Shown here one piece after another: positions 1 to 5,005 of a stretch of DNA of 5,005 nt (positions are counted from its first letter, which is position 1; each line of letters opens with the position of its first letter). Origin of the DNA: Chloroflexota bacterium (lineage in GTDB: Bacteria > Chloroflexota > Dehalococcoidia > UBA1127 > JACQUN01). The DNA lies in assembly GCA_016210285.1 (NCBI GenBank), contig JACQUN010000183.1, positions 1 through 5,005 of the forward strand. Reading direction: 5' to 3'. The translations under genes and the position numbers were made by a program. Under the pieces are notes generated by a model, which was given only the letters and a program-made list of their open reading frames with translations, ran no database searches and had not been told where the DNA came from.

Positions 1-266
1 ACACGCAAGATGGCTGAGAGGAGGGTGCCGGCGTGGCTGATGCCGATGAAGAAGACGAACAGGATAATGTAGAAGCCCCAGAGGATGCGGTCACGCATGC
101 CAGTGACGACGAGGCCCTCCCGTAGCTGGGTGCTGTAGGCGTACATCGCCCACAGCACCACCAGGAGCAGGGCACCGACAACAAGACGGTAGCCGTTGCC
201 CGTGTGGACCAGGGGCCGCAGCACGGTCCGCACCAGCTCCTCCCGCCTGCCGCTCACCTTCTCCAC
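1..266 (-). CDS. NrfD/PsrC-family membrane subunit, N-terminal part (runs off left edge)
   Basis: The first 88 codons of a polytopic membrane protein are present. After about 27 mostly polar residues there is a hydrophobic helix (about 28-45) and a second one (about 62-86) containing GISHAGTLLSAIL, a signature of the NrfD/PsrC/ActC family. These proteins pass electrons between the membrane quinone pool and a partner Fe-S protein. Start choice: GTG at 266-264 has AAAGGAG (280-274) seven bases upstream and overlaps the Fe-S gene's end by 13 bases. A second in-frame GTG at 257-255 overlaps the stop by 4 bases but is less well spaced from that SD. The overlap with the Fe-S gene implies translational coupling and a shared complex. 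Family is clear; the exact subfamily (PsrC, TtrC, ActC or other) and substrate cannot be told from this fragment. Full-length members usually have eight to ten helices. Confidence 0.88.
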   Translation of the reverse strand, partial: MEKVSGRREELVRTVLRPLVHTGNGYRLVVGALLLVVLWAMYAYSTQLREGLVVTGMRDRILWGFYIILFVFFIGISHAGTLLSAILR

Positions 267-1183
267 GTTCTGGCTCCTTTGACCTTCTCCTGCCAGGGCC
301 AGCGGGTGGGCTGCCGCCCGTGGGAGTACGGGGTCCTGCTCACAGCCTGGCCATAGCCGGGAATGTAGTAGACCCTGGGCTTGGTGCCCAGCTCAGCCTT
401 GAGCCGGTAGGCCTGGTTCTCAGAGAGGAAGTGCGAAAGCTTCACGAGCTCCACGCCGTTTGTGGCAATATCCTCCTCCTGGTCTCCGTAGTAGATAGCG
501 TTGGTGGGGCAGGCCTGCGCGCAGTAGGGCAGCTTCCCCGCCCGCGCCATGTCCGGGCAGAAGTCGCACTTCATGACGGTCCCCCTCGTCGCGGGGACCT
601 GGTGCTCTACGTGGTAATCGGAGAGCCAGCTTTCCGGCGGAACCGGGGCATTACCCCAGTTGAAGAAACGCCGGTCGTAGGGGCACACCGCCATACAGAT
701 GCGACAGCCGATGCACCGCTCCTGGTCAATGAGAACGATCCCCTCTGGCGTGGTGAAGGTCGCCGCTACCGGGCAGACGTTGACACAAGGAGCATTGTGG
801 CACTGCATACAGGGTACCGGCACGAACTGGGTCCCGCCCCCCGGAAGCTCGTACTCGAAGACCTGTACCCATTCCATGGGCTCTGGCGCGTAGTGGCCCT
901 GGATACAGGCCGCGGTGCACTGGGGGGGCCGGTCAATGCCCTGGCACCCGTCACAGCGGCGCAGGTCAAAGACCATGGCCCACTGGCGCATCCGGCCCAG
1001 TGGCTTCTCCCCCTCCGCCTCGGCGCCCCCAGCGCCAACCTTGCGCACCACGGACGGGAGGAGTGGCGCCACCGCGGCGGCGGCTCCCGCAGCCCCCATG
1101 AGTTGCAGCAGCCGACGCCGGCTGACCAGCCCCTTCCTCAGTTTCTCCTTCTCGGGGGTTTCCTTCTCTACGCTCTTTTCCAT
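254..1183 (-). CDS. Tat-exported 4Fe-4S electron-transfer subunit (PsrB/NrfC/DmsB-like)
   Basis: 309 aa. A charged n-region of about 20 residues leads to SRRRLLQLMG (21-30) and an Ala-rich hydrophobic stretch, a typical twin-arginine signal, so the folded protein should act outside the membrane. Sixteen cysteines form four cluster motifs: C77/C80/C89/C93; C125/C128/C133/C137; C157/C160/C163/C167; C206/C209/C221/C225. This is the four-[4Fe-4S] pattern of the electron-wire subunits of molybdopterin oxidoreductases and related NrfD complexes. The C-terminal LGTKPRVYYIPG (265-276) fits that family. The first motif is unusual: eight residues separate its second and third Cys instead of the common two. 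ATG at 1183-1181 has a modest AGGA/GGA ribosome site. The gene follows the receiver gene by 11 bases and overlaps the NrfD-like gene, so the three probably form one operon. The catalytic partner is not visible, so the substrate is unknown. Confidence 0.93.
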   Translation of the reverse strand: MEKSVEKETPEKEKLRKGLVSRRRLLQLMGAAGAAAAVAPLLPSVVRKVGAGGAEAEGEKPLGRMRQWAMVFDLRRCDGCQGIDRPPQCTAACIQGHYAPEPMEWVQVFEYELPGGGTQFVPVPCMQCHNAPCVNVCPVAATFTTPEGIVLIDQERCIGCRICMAVCPYDRRFFNWGNAPVPPESWLSDYHVEHQVPATRGTVMKCDFCPDMARAGKLPYCAQACPTNAIYYGDQEEDIATNGVELVKLSHFLSENQAYRLKAELGTKPRVYYIPGYGQAVSRTPYSHGRQPTRWPWQEKVKGARTWRR

Positions 1184-1194
1184 GCCATCCTGTC

Positions 1195-1593
1195 CTAGCT
1201 GTTACCTGGTGATACGGAACAGGACTGGGAGAACCCCAAGGCTATGGCTCGCAGCCCATCCCACATCTCCGGCCCTTTTTCCAGGCAGGCAACCGCGCCC
1301 AGGTCCAGGGCGTGAGCCAGGAGGTCCGCATCCACCATGGAGCTCACCATCGCCACCGGGGTAGACGGCTGCTCCTTCTTCAGGAGACGCAGCGCATCCA
1401 GCCCACCCATCACCGGCATATTGATATCCATGACCACCAGGTCGGGGCGGTGGACACGGGCCAACTCGATCCCCTCCAGGCCATTGGTGCCCTCCCCAAC
1501 AATGACGCAGCCACATACAGCACGGAGCAACTCTTTGATCGCTTTCCGCATCCGCTCCGAGTCATCTACGACCACTACCCTGGGCGAAGGCAT
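1195..1593 (-). CDS. Stand-alone receiver (CheY-like) response regulator
   Basis: 132 aa, a single receiver domain with no output domain. Acidic pocket D10-D11, phospho-acceptor D56 in DLVVMDINMP, S84 at the switch Ser/Thr position and K106 are all present, so phosphorylation should be possible. The MVSS around the switch residue recalls CheB-type receivers, and K106 is followed by GP rather than the commoner P. Start choice: ATG at 1593-1591 has AAGGGAG (1608-1602) eight bases upstream and begins directly at the first strand. A GTG at 1635 would add 14 residues not expected for a receiver. The protein has four cysteines (C27 and C29 as CGC, C103, C125), while the neighbouring kinase and regulator have none. 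It ends 11 bases before the Fe-S subunit gene, which suggests co-expression with the respiratory complex. Role (phosphate sink, protein-interaction effector or other) is not known. Confidence 0.88.
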   Translation of the reverse strand: MPSPRVVVVDDSERMRKAIKELLRAVCGCVIVGEGTNGLEGIELARVHRPDLVVMDINMPVMGGLDALRLLKKEQPSTPVAMVSSMVDADLLAHALDLGAVACLEKGPEMWDGLRAIALGFSQSCSVSPGNS

Positions 1594-1601
1594 CTCGCAA
1601 G

Positions 1602-1608
1602 CTCCCTT
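1602..1608 (-). promoter_or_regulatory. Ribosome binding site deciding the receiver start
   Basis: AAGGGAG on the minus strand, eight bases before ATG 1593-1591. It favours this start over the GTG at 1635. Confidence 0.7.
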
Positions 1609-1678
1609 GTGTGGTCCGCGAGGGATGTGAGCCACGACTGGATATGTGGACTAGCTCGCAACGCTCTCATAGGAACCA

Positions 1679-1709
1679 ATTACACGGTACAAGGGGCAAA
1701 GCCCGGCAA
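1679..1709 (-). promoter_or_regulatory. Candidate promoter for the receiver/Fe-S/NrfD operon
   Basis: On the minus strand, TTGCCG (1709-1704; four of six match the -35 consensus) and TGTAAT (1684-1679; five of six match the -10) are separated by 19 bases. Transcription would start near 1672, giving a leader of about 79 bases before the receiver gene. The palindrome GGGCAAAGCCC (1694-1704) fills much of the spacer and could be an operator. The spacer is longer than ideal and the call rests on consensus matching only. Confidence 0.3.
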
Positions 1710-1743
1710 CTATCGTCCCTGGGATGATTCTTCAGGCGGCCAC

Positions 1744-1775
1744 AGAGGACAAGACATCCTACAAAGAGAGGACAA
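1744..1775. repeat. Pair of 9-base direct repeats upstream of the operon promoter
   Basis: AGAGGACAA occurs at 1744-1752 and again at 1767-1775, exactly 23 bases apart (about two helical turns). On the minus strand this reads TTGTCCTCT twice, upstream of the candidate promoter at roughly -72 to -103. The spacing suits two protomers on the same DNA face. It is a candidate binding site for the adjacent NarL-type regulator, though the sequence does not match a motif I know. Confidence 0.35.
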
Positions 1776-1818
1776 CGGGTGTCATGTCAAGAAGGGAAAC
1801 GAGAGGGTTCAGGAGGGG

Positions 1819-2460
1819 CTAGGGCCGGACAATGCCCTTGCGGATGGCGTAGCGGATGAGCTCGGCCACCGTGTGGAGCCCCAGCTTCTCCATAATGCGG
1901 GTACGGTGGGTCTGGGCAGTGGTCACGCCGATATGAAGTCGGGAGGCGATCTCCTTGTTGGTGAGGCCCTCTCCCATGAGGCGAAGGACCTCCACTTCCC
2001 GGGCGCTGAGATCTTTCACCTGGGGCGACTCTCCTCCCCCCAGGTAGTCGGAGACAAGAGATCTTGCCAGCGAGGGGTACAGGAATACCCCGCCCTGCTG
2101 TGCGGCCCGCAAGGCGGCCAGGATATTCTCTGAGTCACTGCCCTTTACGACGTATCCCACCGCTCCGGCCTGGAGAGCTCGGAAGAAATAGTCTTCATCC
2201 TCGTGCATGGTCAGAATCACAACCCGGGTTTCGGGGGCAACTCCCTTGATCTGGGCTAGCGTCTCCAGGCCGTTCACGTCGGGCAGTGTTATGTCCATCA
2301 GGACCAGGTCTGGCTTCAGGCGTCGGGCCTCCTGGAGTGCTTCGCGGCCAGTAGAGGCCTCACCCACCACGTCAAAGTCATCAGCGGCTTCCAGCAAGGC
2401 CCGCACACCCACTCTGACCACCGCGTGGTCATCTACCAGCAGCACCTTTGCCCTAGGCAT
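1819..2460 (-). CDS. NarL/FixJ-family response regulator
   Basis: 213 aa, the usual length for this family. The N-terminal receiver (about 4-120) has D10-D11, phospho-acceptor D56 in DLVLMDITLPDVNG, T84 and K106. A linker (about 125-148) leads to a LuxR-type helix-turn-helix (151-213), which begins LSAREVEVLRLMGEGLTNKE and continues through THRTRIMEKLGLHTVAEL. It should bind DNA when phosphorylated by the adjacent kinase. The ATG (2460-2458) lies inside the end of the kinase gene, overlapping it by 8 bases. Only a weak purine stretch precedes it, so translation is probably coupled to the kinase. The helix-turn-helix segment GVTTAQTHRT varies from the common TVKTHR form. Obvious candidate targets are the redox operon immediately downstream and its own promoter; this is inferred from position. 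It contains no cysteine. Confidence 0.95.
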   Translation of the reverse strand: MPRAKVLLVDDHAVVRVGVRALLEAADDFDVVGEASTGREALQEARRLKPDLVLMDITLPDVNGLETLAQIKGVAPETRVVILTMHEDEDYFFRALQAGAVGYVVKGSDSENILAALRAAQQGGVFLYPSLARSLVSDYLGGGESPQVKDLSAREVEVLRLMGEGLTNKEIASRLHIGVTTAQTHRTRIMEKLGLHTVAELIRYAIRKGIVRP

Positions 2461-4348
2461 CTCTTGTTGTCGCTACCCTTTCTATCAAGGGTATCTCCAG
2501 GCGTACTGTCGTACCATGGCCTGGCTGGCTCTCCACCGTGAGCTTGCCGCCAGCTAAGGAAGCCCGCTCCTGCATCCCCTGAATTCCCACGCCTGGAGTG
2601 GTGGTGGCGAGAGTCGGGTCAAACCCCCGACCGTTGTCCTCCACCGTCACGGCAATGAGGCCAGGAGTAGATTCAAGGCGAACGGTTGCCGCGGAGGCAC
2701 CGCTATGCCGGGCGACATTGTTGATGGCCTCTTGCACTACCCGGTATATGACGGTCTCCAGGGACGAGTCCAGCCTGGCATCCAGCCCTGCCTCTTCCAC
2801 GCGAAAGGCTACCCCCACATTCCCCAGGTAGAGCTCCCCGTACCTGCGAATGGCGGGGACAAGGCCAAGGTCGTCCAAGGCGGCCGGGCGCAACGCGATA
2901 GTCAGCCTGCGCAGGTCACGCAGGCTCTCCGTAGCTATATACCTCAACCTCTGGGCGCGCAACTGGAGGTTGGCCCAATCATCCGGCCTTAGCTGCTCCA
3001 ATCTCTCCATCTCCATCAGAAGGGCTGAAAGGGCTTGCCCGATCCCGTCGTGGAGCTCTCGCGAGACCCGTCGCCGTTCATCCTCCTGGGCCCCAAGGAC
3101 CTTTCCCAGAACGACACGGAGCTGCTCTTCCCTGGCTCGAAGTGTCTCGTAGAGCGCTCTCAGCTCGCGGTTTGTTTCCTGCAGCTCAAAGGTGCGCTCC
3201 CGAACTTGCTTCTCCAGCTCCGATCCCCACGCCTGGAGCCGCTGGCGCATGGTTTCCAGGCTCTCAGCCAAGGTGCCGATTTCGTCCTGGGCTGCCACTG
3301 TGATAGGTGTCTCCACTCTCCCCTCTGCGATGCGCTGCGCCGCCGCGGTCAGCTGTTCGGTCGGTTTGACAACGTGGCGGGTGGTGACCCACGCAACTAG
3401 CATCGTAGCCAAGAAGCCAAGGCCAGAGAAAAGGAAAAGACGCTGGCGCAGACGGAGAGGAAGGGCCAGGGTCACATCCTGGTTTTGCTGCAGGAAGAGA
3501 ACGAAGGGACCCGAAGCCAGCGGCACCGCCGCTACGACATGGGGTGCAAACTTCTCCCCTTTCCGCGGGCCGTGCAGGAAGACCAGGGGACCAGGCGATG
3601 GAGATCGTGAGGCTCCTTCCTGAAGAAGATGCACATGCGGGCTTACCCGGCCGGGTGGCGTCTTTCCACCTATGGAGAGAGCTACCCTTCCATTGAGGTC
3701 CGTCACCTCCAGGCCGTAGGAGTCGGACCTTTCCGCCGGGGCAGCCGTTTTCTGGATATCCCTGCGGGGCGGCGAGTAGTATGGTTCACTGCGGTTTAGG
3801 GCAGCCAGTTGGAGCACCACCGTCCAGCGCGGGATACCAGCCACATCCCGTATGGGCACCACCAGTATGCCGAAATGCGGCTCCCCAGAAGGGGCAACGG
3901 GTGCAAGGAGGGCAGGCTTTTCAGCAGCAGTCAAGGTGCTCACAGGCAAAGAACGGCTTTCCGGCTCGGCGGAACTGGGAAGAGCAAGCTGGACTCTGCC
4001 CTCCCCGTCCACGAACCAGACACCTTGCGCTCTTACCAGAGGATATGCATTTGGCCTGGATACCTCGGCAAGGAGGTCGGCCCCAGTTTCCTCCAGATCT
4101 TGAGGGGAGCTGACTCTGAGCAAGCGCCCCCGTATGAACTCGACGTCATAGACCAGCTCCTGGATGTTGTGCTCGAGGGTCGCCGCAGTGGTGAAAGCGG
4201 TCCCCAGGCGTTCCTGATAAACCAGCTCCGTCGCCTGGCGGATGGCGAGAAAGCCTCCGTAAGCGACAATGCCGAACATCAGCGCCAAACCTGTGCCCAC
4301 GTAGAGCATAATCCGCCGTTGCAGCCCGAGGCGGCGGAACCAACTCAT
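2453..4348 (-). CDS. Membrane sensor histidine kinase, double-Cache-like sensor, HAMP, NreB-type transmitter
   Basis: 631 aa. Helix TM1 (about 12-37) and TM2 (about 302-322) flank a 265-residue extracytoplasmic region. That region shows two PAS/Cache-like lobes, each with an aromatic/aliphatic-D-x-x-G-R-V strand motif (near 111-119 and 214-222), suggesting a double Cache. HAMP (about 323-376, including VVKPTEQLTAAAQRIAEG and DEIGTLAES) and a coiled coil (about 376-430) lead to a HisKA_3 dimerisation domain with phospho-His H433 in RELHDGIGQ. The HATPase_c domain has E540/N543/N544, DNGRGFD (571-577) and GVGIQGM (586-592). It should autophosphorylate and pass phosphate to the overlapping NarL-type regulator. 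Start choice: ATG 4348-4346 follows a GGGGAG/AGGGAG purine stretch and comes just before TM1. A longer reading from TTG at 4480 would run through the promoter. No cysteine occurs in the protein, so it is not an Fe-S oxygen sensor of the NreB sort; the ligand is unknown. Confidence 0.94.
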   Translation of the reverse strand: MSWFRRLGLQRRIMLYVGTGLALMFGIVAYGGFLAIRQATELVYQERLGTAFTTAATLEHNIQELVYDVEFIRGRLLRVSSPQDLEETGADLLAEVSRPNAYPLVRAQGVWFVDGEGRVQLALPSSAEPESRSLPVSTLTAAEKPALLAPVAPSGEPHFGILVVPIRDVAGIPRWTVVLQLAALNRSEPYYSPPRRDIQKTAAPAERSDSYGLEVTDLNGRVALSIGGKTPPGRVSPHVHLLQEGASRSPSPGPLVFLHGPRKGEKFAPHVVAAVPLASGPFVLFLQQNQDVTLALPLRLRQRLFLFSGLGFLATMLVAWVTTRHVVKPTEQLTAAAQRIAEGRVETPITVAAQDEIGTLAESLETMRQRLQAWGSELEKQVRERTFELQETNRELRALYETLRAREEQLRVVLGKVLGAQEDERRRVSRELHDGIGQALSALLMEMERLEQLRPDDWANLQLRAQRLRYIATESLRDLRRLTIALRPAALDDLGLVPAIRRYGELYLGNVGVAFRVEEAGLDARLDSSLETVIYRVVQEAINNVARHSGASAATVRLESTPGLIAVTVEDNGRGFDPTLATTTPGVGIQGMQERASLAGGKLTVESQPGHGTTVRLEIPLIERVATTRDA

Positions 4349-4438
4349 TCCACTCCCTCTCCCCGCTTCATCGCAAGGCGCGTCGTAAGGCCCTATTGTC
4401 TGCGTGGGTGAACTCCCCCTCCTAGCGCCTACGTTAGG

Positions 4439-4447
4439 ATTATAGCA
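4439..4447 (-). promoter_or_regulatory. Extended -10 promoter for the kinase/regulator operon
   Basis: The minus strand reads TGCTATAAT from 4447 to 4439: a perfect TATAAT -10 (4444-4439) with an upstream TG, the extended -10 form. No good -35 is found at 16-18 bases spacing, which is usual for extended -10 promoters. Transcription would begin near 4432, about 84 bases before the kinase ATG. Confidence 0.6.
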
Positions 4448-4465
4448 CGTGGGAGGCCCCTTGCC

Positions 4466-4876
4466 TTGAGCCGCATACAAGGACGCTTCAACGTGGTTTG
4501 CCTTGCGAGGGAAACCGGGCTGGAGCCTGACCCCGGAGTGGCAACGCTGAGCACCCGTGGCATGTCCCCGACCAGGAGGAGCCTGCCGGCGGGGTCTCTG
4601 GCCGCTAGCGGCATACCGTGGGCGCCGGGTGTCAGGTCGCCCGTGCCCAAATCGAAGGCCAGGCTGCCTGTGGTTAGAGTTCCGGGAAGTGGGGCACGGC
4701 GATCGGATGTGTATACCAAACCCCTTGCTGAGGCGCTTGGTGGAGACGCTGGCAGCCTGACCTTAGAATCAGCCTGCCGCTACCTGAGCCATATCCTCTT
4801 CGTCGGGGAGCGTTCTCAGGCGTTGGACAAGGTCATCGAGAAAATCCTTGGGCAGCGGCCCGTGCTCCTGTCGTAG
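4466..4876 (+). CDS. Possible unidentified ORF upstream of the 4895 gene (weak)
   Basis: An open frame of 136 codons beginning with TTG, with no Shine-Dalgarno at that TTG, at ATG 4561, or at the GTGs I examined. Third-position GC is high throughout, as in the real genes here. The last 50 or so codons look protein-like: after TKPLAEALGG comes a stretch containing YLSHILFVGERSQALDKVIE. The first two-thirds is Pro/Arg/Ser/Gly-rich, as random frames in GC-rich DNA often are. It ends 18 bases before the ATG of the well-supported gene at 4895, the spacing expected in an operon. I recognise no family. It may be a real short gene with a later start, a remnant, or just the leader region of the next gene. 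Overlapping minus-strand frames also exist. Confidence 0.22.
   Translation: MSRIQGRFNVVCLARETGLEPDPGVATLSTRGMSPTRRSLPAGSLAASGIPWAPGVRSPVPKSKARLPVVRVPGSGARRSDVYTKPLAEALGGDAGSLTLESACRYLSHILFVGERSQALDKVIEKILGQRPVLLS
4601..4612. repeat. 12-base perfect palindrome
   Basis: GCCGCTAGCGGC is its own reverse complement. It lies in the divergent intergenic stretch and could be an operator half-site pair or chance in GC-rich DNA. Confidence 0.3.
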
Positions 4877-4880
4877 AGAG

Positions 4881-4886
4881 AGGAGG
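4881..4886 (+). promoter_or_regulatory. Strong ribosome binding site
   Basis: AGGAGG, a perfect Shine-Dalgarno, with eight bases before ATG 4895-4897. It is the main reason for calling a plus-strand gene here rather than the minus-strand frame that overlaps it. Confidence 0.75.
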
Positions 4887-4894
4887 CCACAGCG

Positions 4895-5005
4895 ATGGCT
4901 GATAGGCAACATGGTGAGGTAGACTCTGTGGCGAGCCAGATGAACCAGAAGCACAAGGATCCCCATATTGCTCAGATGGTGGATCGCTTCATCGCTGAGA
5001 TGATC
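4895..5005 (+). CDS. Unidentified protein, N-terminal part (runs off right edge)
   Basis: Thirty-seven codons are visible, starting MADRQHGEVDSVASQMNQ and reaching FIAEMI at the window's end with no stop. The ATG is preceded by a perfect AGGAGG at the ideal distance. The visible part is hydrophilic and probably helical, with no signal peptide or membrane segment, so a cytosolic N-terminus is likely. It is too short to assign to a family. It points away from the kinase, so the two genes are divergent; no convincing plus-strand promoter was found directly in front of it, and it could be the second gene of a transcript that starts in the 4481-4894 region. Confidence 0.7.
   Translation, partial: MADRQHGEVDSVASQMNQKHKDPHIAQMVDRFIAEMI

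Larger units (their letters stand above)
4481..4894. other. Region without a confident gene between divergent genes
   Basis: About 410 bases between the kinase promoter and the gene starting at 4895. It holds the weak plus-strand ORF listed separately, a 12-base perfect palindrome (4601-4612), an 11-base inverted repeat CAGGCTGCCTG (4660-4670), and a TAGAAT (4764-4769) that could be a plus-strand -10 but lacks a matching -35. No tRNA, rRNA or clear terminator is seen. Confidence 0.5.

Noticed and set aside
320..1198. Long plus-strand open frame opposite the Fe-S subunit gene
   Set aside because: It is the antisense shadow of a gene with sixteen placed cluster cysteines and a Tat signal; its own translation has no recognisable domain.
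1594..1635. Extension of the receiver to GTG at 1635
   Set aside because: The internal ATG at 1593 has a well-spaced AAGGGAG and starts exactly where receiver domains begin.
1785..1790. Perfect TTGACA on the minus strand just after the regulator gene
   Set aside because: No acceptable -10 at 16-20 bases spacing, so not called as a promoter, although it could contribute.
1594..1818. Intrinsic terminator after the NarL-type regulator
   Set aside because: No GC hairpin followed by a T run on the minus strand; read-through from the kinase operon into the redox operon remains possible.
1312..2133. Plus-strand open frame of 273 codons spanning the receiver, the intergenic stretch and part of the regulator
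   Set aside because: Antisense to two clear receiver proteins; its product has no family features, and its length reflects GC-rich codon bias.
4349..4480. N-terminal extension of the kinase from TTG at 4480
   Set aside because: It would run through the perfect extended -10 promoter, has no ribosome site, and adds 44 residues of no recognisable kind before the first membrane helix.
4429..4719. Minus-strand 96-codon frame upstream of the kinase
   Set aside because: TTG start with a purine run only one base away, no recognisable domain, and it covers the kinase promoter.
4769..4966. Minus-strand 65-codon frame with a protein-like C-terminal segment
   Set aside because: No ribosome site at its ATG; it overlaps the plus-strand gene start that has a perfect AGGAGG, and third-position GC is higher in the plus frame.
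1..5005. Mobile element, CRISPR array, tRNA or rRNA
   Set aside because: No transposase or integrase frame, no regularly spaced repeats, and no tRNA or rRNA-like stretch was seen on either strand.

Overview
The window is GC-rich bacterial DNA. It carries a two-component signalling system next to the first genes of a membrane-bound, Tat-exported respiratory oxidoreductase. The kinase style (double-Cache-like sensor, HAMP, HisKA_3/NreB-type transmitter), the NarL/FixJ regulator and the PsrB/NrfD-like electron-transfer subunits would suit a Chloroflexota bacterium such as Dehalococcoidia. Other GC-rich anaerobes or facultative lineages are possible. This taxonomic guess rests on protein style only; there is no rRNA or other marker here.

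Layout, read leftwards along the minus strand. A sensor histidine kinase (4348-2453) has an extended -10 promoter in front of it and overlaps its NarL/FixJ response regulator (2460-1819) by 8 bases. A 225-base intergenic stretch (1594-1818) follows, holding a candidate promoter, a short palindrome and a pair of 9-base direct repeats. Next comes a stand-alone receiver protein (1593-1195). Eleven bases later begins a Tat-signal protein with four [4Fe-4S] binding motifs (1183-254). The start of an NrfD/PsrC-type membrane quinone subunit (266 to beyond base 1) overlaps its end. The catalytic subunit is not in the window and may lie beyond the left edge.

The right end (4481-4894) has no confidently assigned gene. 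A plus-strand ORF (4466-4876) is possible. A well-supported plus-strand start with a perfect Shine-Dalgarno opens an unidentified gene at 4895 that runs off the right edge, so the kinase and this gene are divergent.

Proposed logic (inference): the kinase senses an extracytoplasmic ligand through its Cache-like domain and phosphorylates the NarL-type regulator, which may control the redox operon downstream. The stand-alone receiver, translated just ahead of the Fe-S subunit, could be a second phosphoryl acceptor or a protein-level effector. I see no insertion sequence, CRISPR array, tRNA or rRNA.
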